A stretch of DNA of 6,298 bases from Saprospiraceae bacterium (GCA_015494245.1 WGBN01000027.1:1-6298); one strand, 5' to 3'. Counted from the first letter of the stretch, positions 1 through 6,205 are shown. Program-made: numbers and translations. Notes: generated from the sequence alone by a model not told the origin.

Positions 1-1
1 C

Positions 2-736
2 AATATGACCTACCCCCTCGACTGGACCGAAGTAGAAAAAATCTGCTCCGATTACGGCGCCGATGCCCTCATCGCCATCGAAGCCTACGACAGCGACATC
101 AACGTGAGCACCACGCCCTACGAAGTCAAACGCAAAGACGAAAACGGAAACGAATACACCGAAACCAACTACCGCGCCGAAGCCAATGTGCACATCACCA
201 TCGGCTGGAGATTCTACGACCCACAGAAAAAAATCATCCTCGATGAATTTTCCGTGCAAACCGGAGAGTCCTACAGCGCCACCGGCACTACCGCCGAACA
301 AGCCAAAAACAACCTGCCCGACCTCGCCTACAAGGCCTTCGACCTCAGCCATGCAGCCGGCGAAAAATACGGCATGAGGGTGGCTCCGGTCTGGGTAACA
401 GTAAACAGGCAGTTTTACACCTCAGGCAAAAAGGACTTCAAAGAACCCATGAAAAAAGCTGCCCGCCTCGCCAAACAAGACCAGTGGGAGGCCGCCGCTC
501 AAATCTGGCAACGCATGGTCGAAACAGCCGATGCCAAAACCGCAGGCCGCGCAGCCTTCAACCTCGCCGTAGCCTCCGAACGCCTCGGCTATCTCGAAAC
601 AGCCCTCAAATGGGCCGAAAAAGCCTACCTGGAATTCAACTTCAAACCGGCCCGCGACTACATCCAAAAACTCAAAGTGCGCCTCAACGACGCCCGCCTG
701 CTGGAGTATCAAATGCACAAGAAACCGAGTACCTGA
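2..736 (+). CDS. DUF6340-like Bacteroidota protein, 3' part (5' end outside window)
   Basis: The frame is open to the left edge (an Asn codon precedes the ATG at 5), so that Met is probably internal and the true start lies upstream. Numbering from it, 243 residues are visible. Residues 5-32 (LDWTEVEKICSDYGADALIA, then EAYDSDI) and 117-138 (AAGEKYGMRVAPVW, then a region ending QFYTSG) resemble the DUF6340 family as I know it: Bacteroidota proteins usually made as lipoproteins of roughly 340 residues. The missing N-terminus would therefore hold the signal peptide and lipobox. Residues about 55-85 alternate as beta strands. Residues 148-225 form amphipathic helix pairs of TPR type (WEAAAQIWQRMVE, then AAFNLAVASERLGYLETALK). 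Function is unknown; a periplasmic or outer-membrane-associated protein with a TPR-like protein-binding end is the best guess. The cupin gene follows 118 nt downstream on the same strand, but a separate promoter is possible. Family assignment is fairly sure, role is not. Confidence 0.8.
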   Translation, partial: NMTYPLDWTEVEKICSDYGADALIAIEAYDSDINVSTTPYEVKRKDENGNEYTETNYRAEANVHITIGWRFYDPQKKIILDEFSVQTGESYSATGTTAEQAKNNLPDLAYKAFDLSHAAGEKYGMRVAPVWVTVNRQFYTSGKKDFKEPMKKAARLAKQDQWEAAAQIWQRMVETADAKTAGRAAFNLAVASERLGYLETALKWAEKAYLEFNFKPARDYIQKLKVRLNDARLLEYQMHKKPST

Positions 737-751
737 ACCAATAAAAATAAG

Positions 752-776
752 AGTCTTTCAATGGCGCCCATAGACT
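752..776 (+). terminator. Weak bulged hairpin after the DUF6340-like gene
   Basis: AGTCT (752-756) pairs with AGACT (772-776), and ATGG (761-764) with CCAT (768-771) around a CGC loop, leaving TTCA bulged on the left arm. It starts 15 nt after the stop codon, as a terminator would, but only a short T run (CTTTG) follows within 10 nt. It may be a weak or factor-assisted terminator, or chance. Confidence 0.25.
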
Positions 777-780
777 GCTC

Positions 781-813
781 TTTGTCTGACAAACTCCAAA
801 GGACTTAGCTGTG
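781..813 (+). promoter_or_regulatory. Possible Bacteroidota-type promoter for the cupin gene
   Basis: TTTG at 781-784 is followed, after 21 nt, by TAGCTGTG at 806-813, which differs from TAnnTTTG at one position. Transcription would start near 820 and leave a leader of about 35 nt before the ATG at 855. The -7 box falls inside the inverted repeat at 795-837. The match is imperfect and short motifs recur easily, so this is tentative. Confidence 0.27.
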
Positions 814-837
814 CAACCACTTAAGCAATCCTTTGGA
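795..837 (+). promoter_or_regulatory. Long inverted repeat upstream of the cupin gene
   Basis: A perfect 9-bp inverted repeat, TCCAAAGGA (795-803) and TCCTTTGGA (829-837), encloses 25 nt. Inside it CTTA (804-807) can pair with TAAG (822-825), and GTG (811-813) with CAC (818-820) around a CAAC loop, giving one extended imperfect hairpin with a CAA bulge at 826-828. It ends 17 nt before the start codon and has no T tract after it, so a terminator is unlikely. It could be an operator for a dimeric regulator overlapping the possible promoter or, if transcription starts upstream, a structured leader. Confidence 0.42.
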
Positions 838-854
838 ATAAAACTTTATGCCAC

Positions 855-1775
855 ATGAATCAATTAGACCTCAGCCTTCCCATTGATGTCGTTCAGGCCA
901 AAGACCTGACGCGCAAGGAATTCGTCCGCAAGTACCACAAGCCCATGCGGCCGGTACATATCAAGGGCCTCATGTTTCAACAGCCTGCAGGCAAAAAATG
1001 GACGCTGGAGTGGTTCAAAAAAGAAATGGGGCACCATCAAATCACAGTCTTCGACAATGAAGACAAGGACTCCATCAAAACGACGGCCACCTTCAGCCCC
1101 TACAAAATGAATTTTGGCGACTACCTCGACCTCATCGCCAAAAACGAACCCACCGGCATACGCATGTTTCGCGTAAATCTCTACAAGCTCAAACCCGAGC
1201 TGCGCAAAGACTATTCCTGCCCGCCCATCATGAAAGGCATCATGGGCAGACACGGCTTCATGTTCCTCGGCGGCAAAGACGGCGATGTGCGCGCCCACAT
1301 AGACGTGGACCACTCGGGCGTACTCCTCTCCCAGTCTTTCGGGCAAAAACGCGTGGTGCTCATCCCACCCCAATACTCCAAATTCATGTACCAACTGCCG
1401 CTGAATACCCACACCATGGCAGACCTGAAAAACCTCGACTTCAACAAATATCCGGGCCTGAAATACATCAAGGGCATAGAACTCATCCTCGAACCCGGAG
1501 ATGCCGTCTATATGCCCTCCGGCTGGTGGCACTACAACACCTACCTCAACGCCGGCCTCGGCGTGGCCTATCGCAAACTGGCCCCCACCCTCACCAACAA
1601 ACTCAAAGGCCTCCGCATGATCGCCCTCTACATCCCCTTAGACAAAACCCTCTTCCGCCTCTTCGGCGACCGCTGGTACAAGTGGAAAGAACGCACGGCT
1701 GTGAAAAGGGTTGAGCGGGCTATAGCCAGAGAAGAGGCTGCGAGGGGGCGGGCTAAAGTCCATCCGGTATCTTAG
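855..1775 (+). CDS. JmjC/cupin_8-type Fe(II)/2-oxoglutarate-dependent oxygenase-like protein
   Basis: A 306-residue cytoplasmic protein; no signal peptide or membrane segment is seen. The N-terminal part (residues 16-60) has the FxxKYHKPMRPVHIKG entry typical of cupin-like JmjC proteins. The metal site is readable: His148 and Asp150 (RAHIDVDHSG) and distal His226 in EPGDAVYMPSGWWH (213-226), the classic HxD...H facial triad. Lys165 in GQKRVVLIPP lies where related enzymes bind 2-oxoglutarate. The HxD-to-Gly spacing is about two residues longer than in FIH, and Asp152 follows Asp150, a pattern I recall from Bacteroidota cupin-like proteins. Hydroxylation of a protein or small molecule is the likely chemistry; the substrate cannot be told. 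Residues 245-286 look helical and basic. The tail from about residue 287 appears to be encoded by a decayed palindromic element. The ATG at 855 is chosen because homology-like sequence starts soon after; no Shine-Dalgarno is visible. The gene converges on the propeller gene, with 66 nt between stops. Confidence 0.88.
   Translation: MNQLDLSLPIDVVQAKDLTRKEFVRKYHKPMRPVHIKGLMFQQPAGKKWTLEWFKKEMGHHQITVFDNEDKDSIKTTATFSPYKMNFGDYLDLIAKNEPTGIRMFRVNLYKLKPELRKDYSCPPIMKGIMGRHGFMFLGGKDGDVRAHIDVDHSGVLLSQSFGQKRVVLIPPQYSKFMYQLPLNTHTMADLKNLDFNKYPGLKYIKGIELILEPGDAVYMPSGWWHYNTYLNAGLGVAYRKLAPTLTNKLKGLRMIALYIPLDKTLFRLFGDRWYKWKERTAVKRVERAIAREEAARGRAKVHPVS
1715..1765 (+). repeat. Decayed copy of the palindromic element inside the cupin gene 3' end
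   Basis: GCGGGCT plus AGCC around AT (1715-1727) repeats the first arm and part of the second arm of hairpin A. The segment 1746-1761 matches the left part of hairpin C (GGGCGGACTAAAGTCC) at 15 of 16 positions, and order and orientation are the same as in the intact copies. The distance between the two parts is 31 nt instead of 25, and the right halves of both palindromes have decayed. The stretch encodes roughly residues 287-304 of the cupin protein. Confidence 0.55.
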
Positions 1776-1800
1776 ATGCTGCGGCGCAGGCTTACTCACG

Positions 1801-1860
1801 GCGCGGGGCGCGGGCTGAAGCCCGCTTAGCTTGCGGGCGGACTAAAGTCCGCCCCGCCGC
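1801..1860. repeat. Palindromic REP/MITE-like element, copy 1
   Basis: Hairpin A is GCGGGCT-GA-AGCCCGC (1810-1825). A spacer TTAGCTT (1826-1832) and GC lead to hairpin C, GGGCGGACT-AA-AGTCCGCCC (1835-1854). GCCCGC (1820-1825) and GCGGGC (1833-1838) can also pair across the spacer, and GCGGGGCG (1803-1810) pairs with CGCCCCGC (1850-1857) as an outer stem, so several folds compete. Bases 1810-1854 are identical to 6158-6202. The element lies between convergent genes and overlaps the stop codon of the minus-strand one. It could act as a two-way structural terminator, although no T tract follows on either side. No RAYT transposase gene is in the window. Confidence 0.9.
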
Positions 1861-3701
1861 ACTTTAAATACGCGGCTTCGCCGGCCATCTGCAAGTACCT
1901 GAATGAAGTAAAGCCCCTCTTTGCTTCCTGACATATCCAGCACGAAATCCTCTACCTGCTGATAGGCTTCATGGGCCAAAAGGCGGCCCAATTCATCCCG
2001 CACAAATACATCAACCCGAGCATAAGGAGTACCCAACTTCACATAGAGCTTATCACCAACCGGATTCGGATAAAAGCTAAAGTCTTCTTCAAATGCCTCG
2101 GGCAAAACGGAGGTGATGATGACTTCCTCGCAGGCCGAGGTATCCACACAGCCATTGGCCGTTACGACTACTGCATAAGTGCCGCTCTGTGAAGGCGTAA
2201 AAGACTGGGAGGTCGCTCCCGTGATGGGTATCCCGTTTTCGCAATCTAACCATTGATAAGTGCCATTGGACTGATTGGCCGTTAAAGTCGTTCCCGAAAC
2301 AGTGAAGGAGGCGTCTATGGGAAGTATGGTCAAAAAAATGGTGATGACGCTATCGCCACAAGCTGCTGCATTGAGCACCTCATCGGTATAGACCCCACTA
2401 CTCGTATAAGCCGTATCTCCACTCGGCACCGTATAGCTCTGGCAGGCAGTGATGGTGAGCTCGGAGGTGGTCGGCGGACAGATTTCAAACACCCTCACAT
2501 TTCCGGAGTGAAAACCGCCGTCATCGCTGTGAAATGCGCCGACAGCCACAATGCTTCCATCATCAGAAACAGCCACCGCATTGCCACATTCATTCCCCGA
2601 CAACATTCCCTCGACATCTACGCCCTGCTGATTCCAGTCGCTGCCATCCCAGGCATAAACTTGCGCCCGACCCGTATTCGGGCCATAATACCCGTGAAAA
2701 AATGGAGCCCCCGTACAAAATACAGAGCCATCTTCGTTGATGGCCACACCCTTGCCCATTCGTTCGCCATTCTCGCCGGTTATGCTGCTTCCCTTTTGCT
2801 GCCAGGCCATTCCGTCCCAGGCATATACATAGGTACTCCCTGATTCCTCGTTCTCCGAAGATGCTCCCACGACCAAAGTCTGACCATCTCCGGAAAGCGC
2901 CAAAGACCCGCCAAAGTAGCTCAGCGAATCGCCGTAAAGCGGCTCGCCCTGCAAAGCCCAATTGCCCCCGTTTTCTGCATACACGTAAACAGCCCCCAAA
3001 GAATTTACACTTTCATTGTGCAGATAAGCCCCCACCGCCAGCACATGGCCGTCGTCAGACAGCGAAAGCTCAGCCCCAAAAAGGTCCTGTGCATTTTCTC
3101 CGTCAAACGAAGCGGTTTGCTGCCAGGAGGTACCATCCCAAGCATAGACAAATGCACTCCCCGACATAGCCAGAAAATTGGCGTTGTTAAAAGGTACCCC
3201 TACGGCCAGCACCTCTCCCGAAGCAGAAAGAGCAACGCTCGACCCAAAAAAAACATCCGTACCATCGCCTTCTATATCGCCACCCAACGGCACCCACTCG
3301 CTCCCATCCCAATCATATACGATGACTTTGCCGGCACCGCTTTCGCCACTGCTGTTCGTAGCTCCCGCAGCGCCCACAGCCAGCCGCTGCCCGTCAGCCG
3401 ATAAAGCGATCGCCGTACCAAAATAAGCAAATGGCTCACTGCCCTCCAAAGCCGCCCCCTGCTGCACCCAATCCTGCCCGTCCCAGCTATATACCCGCAC
3501 TTCACCCGCCACCTCGCCATTGGCATTGTCATGCGTAGAAGCCCCCACAGCCAAAGTCTGGCCGTCGGCAGACAGAGACACACGCCAACCAAAAAGATCT
3601 CCCGCAGAGCTCCCCACCAGGGTCGAACCCATCTGCAACTGTGAAAAAGACAAAGAGCCGTAAAAACAAAAAAGAAAAGCAAATAGTAAAGTCCGTTTCA
3701 T
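1842..3701 (-). CDS. Secreted FG-GAP-type seven-bladed beta-propeller with T9SS type A sorting domain
   Basis: A 619-residue exported protein. Residues 1-20 are a Sec signal peptide (basic MKR, hydrophobic core, likely cut after SFS20). Residues 21-407 hold seven FG-GAP-like repeats of 52-58 residues, with the FG-type position at 37, 94, 152, 208, 263, 315 and 372; each runs FG..vaLS.DG..LAVGA, then vyVYaWDG..W.qqG. Blade 7 lacks its last strand and the mature N-terminus (QLQMGSTLVG) supplies that motif. Residues 408-460 are a small Cys-pair module (C420, C448; QSYTVPSGD, then CGDSVITIFLTI) common in Saprospiraceae-like surface proteins. Residues 461-530 look like an Ig-like domain. Residues 541-614 (FYPNPVGDKLYV, then EGLYFIQV and VFKV) are the T9SS type A sorting domain, normally removed or exchanged for an anchor at the surface. 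The last residues and the TAG stop lie in palindromic element copy 1. The start follows an A-rich stretch without Shine-Dalgarno, 30 nt after the upstream gene, so co-transcription is likely. Role: probably surface binding or adhesion; no catalytic motif was seen. Confidence 0.93.
   Translation of the reverse strand: MKRTLLFAFLFCFYGSLSFSQLQMGSTLVGSSAGDLFGWRVSLSADGQTLAVGASTHDNANGEVAGEVRVYSWDGQDWVQQGAALEGSEPFAYFGTAIALSADGQRLAVGAAGATNSSGESGAGKVIVYDWDGSEWVPLGGDIEGDGTDVFFGSSVALSASGEVLAVGVPFNNANFLAMSGSAFVYAWDGTSWQQTASFDGENAQDLFGAELSLSDDGHVLAVGAYLHNESVNSLGAVYVYAENGGNWALQGEPLYGDSLSYFGGSLALSGDGQTLVVGASSENEESGSTYVYAWDGMAWQQKGSSITGENGERMGKGVAINEDGSVFCTGAPFFHGYYGPNTGRAQVYAWDGSDWNQQGVDVEGMLSGNECGNAVAVSDDGSIVAVGAFHSDDGGFHSGNVRVFEICPPTTSELTITACQSYTVPSGDTAYTSSGVYTDEVLNAAACGDSVITIFLTILPIDASFTVSGTTLTANQSNGTYQWLDCENGIPITGATSQSFTPSQSGTYAVVVTANGCVDTSACEEVIITSVLPEAFEEDFSFYPNPVGDKLYVKLGTPYARVDVFVRDELGRLLAHEAYQQVEDFVLDMSGSKEGLYFIQVLADGRRSRVFKVRRGGL
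2481..3641 (-). repeat. Sevenfold coding repeat (propeller blades)
   Basis: The propeller region is seven degenerate repeats of about 156-174 bp. On the plus strand a short block encoding the YAWDG motif recurs in similar form, for example around 2645, 2815, 3134, 3304 and 3478, each centred on TCCCA followed by an ATA-containing stretch. The blades have diverged (Asn replaces Asp in the WDG motif of blade 4, and blade 6 has MG and FCTGA in place of FG and LAVGA), so recent slippage or expansion is not apparent. Confidence 0.85.
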
Positions 3702-3731
3702 GAGATTTTTTTTGAGTTAAAAATAAAACAC

Positions 3732-6047
3732 CTACCTGATCAAATACAATTCCCCACATCGCTGCTCAACTTCCTGTAAACGCAGATTGAGATATTCAAA
3801 ACAAGCGATGTACATACCCGCAGGAGCCCGTTCCCCGGAAGCAGCGAGCCCGTCCCACAAAAAAGGAGGGCTGCTTGCCTGATACAACATCCCGCCCCAA
3901 CGGTCGTAAATGCTCAAAGAGATGCCTTCAAAATATTTCCCCTGAGGAAAATATTGATCATTGATGCCATCTCCGTCAGGTGAAAATGCCGTTGGCAAAT
4001 ACACCAAAGCGCTGCAATCATTCACCTCCAAAGCAAACTCATCCGTAAGAGGACAACCATATACTTCGGCCTGCACCTCATACGTGCCTTCCTGCCATAA
4101 AGAAAAAGAAGTCCCACTGCCCGTGAGCGCCCCTTCAATGGCAAAAGAATCCAGATACGGACTGTAAGGACGCAACACATAGGGCAAACGCTGCTCACAA
4201 ACAGAAGTGTCTTCCGGCAACAGCAGGCCCGGCCCCTCGGTCAACAACTCATCGAGAAAATCTATGACAACGGTATCCCTCAAAACACAATACCCATCCG
4301 TAACTTCTGCCGTATAAGTGCCCGACTGACTGACCTCCAACACCTCATCCTGGCTGCTGCCACTATTCCACGAAAAAGATAGCAAGGGTCTGTCTGCCGA
4401 AACGGAAAGGGTTGCAGGAGGCGGGTTGCACAATACGCCCTCCGGCTCTATACCTCCTTCCAAATTCTCCAACACCACGACTTGACGGGAATAAGAATAC
4501 GGACAGCCCAAAAACCAAACAGTCTGGCTCAACTCGTAGGTGCCCGGATTCTCAAAACACTTAGAAAAAGACAAACTGTCATCTACAACTTCATCCGTTC
4601 CCCCCGGCCCGCTTAAATGCCACTGTACGCCATGGGCAAGCTGGTTGTGCAGGTCCTCTGCACTTACACAGGTCCCGACACAAACCGTATCGGGAAGCAA
4701 AAAATTTGGGTTAGGCGCCGGAGGAAGATTACAGCCATCTATGAAATTAAATCCCCAGGGCTCTATCTGCACCTCAACCGAAAGTAAATCGCTTACGGAA
4801 AGGGTATCAATCTCCACTTCACCAAAAGACAGAGACCTGTCTTCGCTCAAAAGGCAGGTGGAAAAAACTTCGCAACCCTCTATATTGCCGCTTGCATCGG
4901 TTTTTGCCACTTCTATTTGGAACGTAGTCTGCCCGCTTTGATCAAAAGTTTGATTGCTGACCATACACAGAGAACCATCGTCCAATACAGCCACCAGCGG
5001 TTCGTAAAAGGGATAGCCCGTTTGCTCTTCAATTTCTCCTGCCTCGTTTAATTTCGCCAAAATGGTGGGGAAAGCGCCTTCCGTCGAATAAACCAAATTC
5101 ACCCCACCCGATGGTACCCCGCTCAAAGCAGCTCTTTTGTAATCAAAATGCTCTGCATAATACAACTTAGACCAATCCAAATCAAAATCAGCACTCAAAC
5201 GCGTCAACAAAACACCACCCGATACCCCGGGAATCGGCTCTCCCTCATACGCTCCAAGTAAGTACAAAAAACTTCCATCTGCCTCCATCGTCATATCGCG
5301 ATACCAATCCCCTGAAAAAACTACGGATGACAAAATATTGAGCGACTCATCAAGGATCAACAACACAGAACCCAGAAATGAAGACCCACTCCTGTAAGAA
5401 AGTAAAAGGAATACTTTCCCGCTCTGTTCATCAACCACCATCTTCTCTACCTGAACGATGTAATCTTCATGCCCCTCAATGACAAATTGAAACCCTCTCT
5501 GCAAAAGCGTCTGTCCTGCCTGATCAACCACAAAGCCCTCCACTACATTGGCTGCATCATAAGGAGAAGATGATGAAGTAGATGCCACAGAATAAAAAAA
5601 CGTGATATCTCCGGAAGCCAGTTGTCCAAAATAACCATCCCCAAACCAGGGTTTGTAGTACAACCAGTGGTTCTGCAAAGAGGTGTCCATATAAAAAATA
5701 CAGGCTCCTGACAAACCTCCGCCGCCACTACCAAACCAATGCTGGGAAATAAAATAATCATCACCCGCCACAAAATTGAAAGGAAAAGAAAACAGAGTCG
5801 TGCCGGAATGGATTCTGTAAGCCTCTACCCCCCCGTCGTAAGGCGGCTTAAATTTTGCATAATAGACATTCGCAGAATGCACGTTAAAATCATACAACAA
5901 AAGCGACACCTCATCAGAGCCATAAGTGGCCATGTTGTAAACGATATAAGCCGCCGGCACATCCAAGTACTTTGAAAAAGAGGACTGGGCCTGTAAAAAC
6001 AAGGCATTTAAAAAGCAAGGTAAAAATATCAAAAAAAGGCGGCGCAT
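3732..6047 (-). CDS. Secreted multidomain protein with T9SS type B (CHU_C, gliding-motility-associated) sorting domain
   Basis: A 771-residue exported protein. Residues 1-20 are a signal peptide (MRRLFLIF core, likely cut after LQA20). Residues about 30-395 consist of loosely repeating strand-rich units of roughly 45-50 residues (for example LLILDESLNI, MEADGSFLYLLGAYEG, TRLSADFDLDWSKLYY, AKLNEAGEIE, VLDDGSLCMVS, AKTDASGNIEG), which suggests a divergent beta-propeller; I cannot name its family. Residues about 450-527 resemble a PKD-like fold (LPDTVCVGTC, then FENPGTYELSQTV). Residues about 530-597 (QSGTYTAEVTDGYC) and 605-677 (WQEGTYEVQAEVYGC) look like Ig/PKD-type modules. Residues 680-771 are the type B sorting domain with the hallmark YLPTAFSPDGDGINDQYF (683-700), IYDRWGGMLYQ and the terminal ELYLIR. 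The product should reach the surface or medium through T9SS; type B domains are known from gliding-motility and adhesin proteins. It is the first gene of a likely two-gene unit with the promoter at 6083-6114. The ATG at 6047 is supported by the signal peptide. Substrate or partner is unknown. Confidence 0.92.
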   Translation of the reverse strand: MRRLFLIFLPCFLNALFLQAQSSFSKYLDVPAAYIVYNMATYGSDEVSLLLYDFNVHSANVYYAKFKPPYDGGVEAYRIHSGTTLFSFPFNFVAGDDYFISQHWFGSGGGGLSGACIFYMDTSLQNHWLYYKPWFGDGYFGQLASGDITFFYSVASTSSSSPYDAANVVEGFVVDQAGQTLLQRGFQFVIEGHEDYIVQVEKMVVDEQSGKVFLLLSYRSGSSFLGSVLLILDESLNILSSVVFSGDWYRDMTMEADGSFLYLLGAYEGEPIPGVSGGVLLTRLSADFDLDWSKLYYAEHFDYKRAALSGVPSGGVNLVYSTEGAFPTILAKLNEAGEIEEQTGYPFYEPLVAVLDDGSLCMVSNQTFDQSGQTTFQIEVAKTDASGNIEGCEVFSTCLLSEDRSLSFGEVEIDTLSVSDLLSVEVQIEPWGFNFIDGCNLPPAPNPNFLLPDTVCVGTCVSAEDLHNQLAHGVQWHLSGPGGTDEVVDDSLSFSKCFENPGTYELSQTVWFLGCPYSYSRQVVVLENLEGGIEPEGVLCNPPPATLSVSADRPLLSFSWNSGSSQDEVLEVSQSGTYTAEVTDGYCVLRDTVVIDFLDELLTEGPGLLLPEDTSVCEQRLPYVLRPYSPYLDSFAIEGALTGSGTSFSLWQEGTYEVQAEVYGCPLTDEFALEVNDCSALVYLPTAFSPDGDGINDQYFPQGKYFEGISLSIYDRWGGMLYQASSPPFLWDGLAASGERAPAGMYIACFEYLNLRLQEVEQRCGELYLIR

Positions 6048-6082
6048 TTCGTCTATGTGTATGTACTTAATTTATTGCAGTA

Positions 6083-6114
6083 CAAAACTAAGACAAAATT
6101 GCTTAAAATGCAAA
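6083..6114 (-). promoter_or_regulatory. Bacteroidota-type promoter for the two surface-protein genes
   Basis: On the minus strand TTTG (6114-6111) is followed after 20 nt by TAGTTTTG (6090-6083), an exact fit to TAnnTTTG with the expected spacing for the Bacteroidota housekeeping sigma factor (-33/-7 boxes). Transcription should start near 6078, giving an AT-rich leader of about 30 nt before the ATG at 6047. It sits between palindromic element copy 2 and the gene, so transcription of this pair is probably separate from that of the gene entering at the right edge. Confidence 0.7.
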
Positions 6115-6126
6115 TGTCTTGGACTC

Positions 6127-6203
6127 AGGGCGCGGGCTGAAGCCCGCGGTACTATTGGCGGGCTGAAGCCCGCTTAGCTTGCGGGCGGACTAAAGTCCGC
6201 CCT
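6127..6203. repeat. Palindromic REP/MITE-like element, copy 2 (with an extra hairpin)
   Basis: Hairpin A occurs twice, at 6131-6148 (CGCGGGCT-GA-AGCCCGCG) and 6158-6173, separated by GTACTATTG (6149-6157). The TTAGCTT spacer (6174-6180) and hairpin C (6183-6202) follow. Bases 6158-6202 equal copy 1 exactly. The ends pair as AGGGCG (6127-6132) with CGCCCT (6198-6203), and ACTC lies directly outside both ends (6123-6126 and 6204-6207). The element lies 2 nt from the stop codon of the partial gene on its right, and upstream of the promoter for the surface-protein pair. Confidence 0.9.
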
Positions 6204-6205
6204 AC

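Noticed and set aside
5..7. ATG at 5 as the true start of the DUF6340-like gene
   Set aside because: The frame stays open to the window edge, there is no upstream sequence to judge, and the family normally has a longer N-terminus with a lipoprotein signal.
848..886. Short upstream ORF (12 codons) overlapping the cupin start
   Set aside because: The ATG at 848 is out of frame and close to the real start, but no ribosome-binding signal or conservation evidence supports translation.
864..1532. Long antisense open frame (222 codons) opposite the cupin gene
   Set aside because: It is the complement of a well-supported gene with a complete catalytic triad. The product has no recognisable domain, and open antisense frames are common in GC-rich coding DNA.
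1801..1860. tRNA or structured ncRNA gene in the GC-rich convergent gap
   Set aside because: No cloverleaf, T-loop motif or acceptor pairing is visible; the structure is explained by the palindromic element that recurs at 6127-6203.
2508..3404. Plus-strand open frames across the propeller gene
   Set aside because: They mirror the repeated blade codons of the minus-strand gene, and their Pro/Ser/Arg-rich products have no domain character.
2481..3641. Regularly spaced similar blocks as a CRISPR-like array
   Set aside because: The blocks are imperfect, spaced about 155-175 bp apart, and encode propeller blades in frame.
3702..3731. Independent promoter for the propeller gene
   Set aside because: The 30-nt gap between the two surface-protein genes is A/T-rich with a homopolymer run, but it holds no TTTG / TAnnTTTG pair, so co-transcription is the simpler reading.
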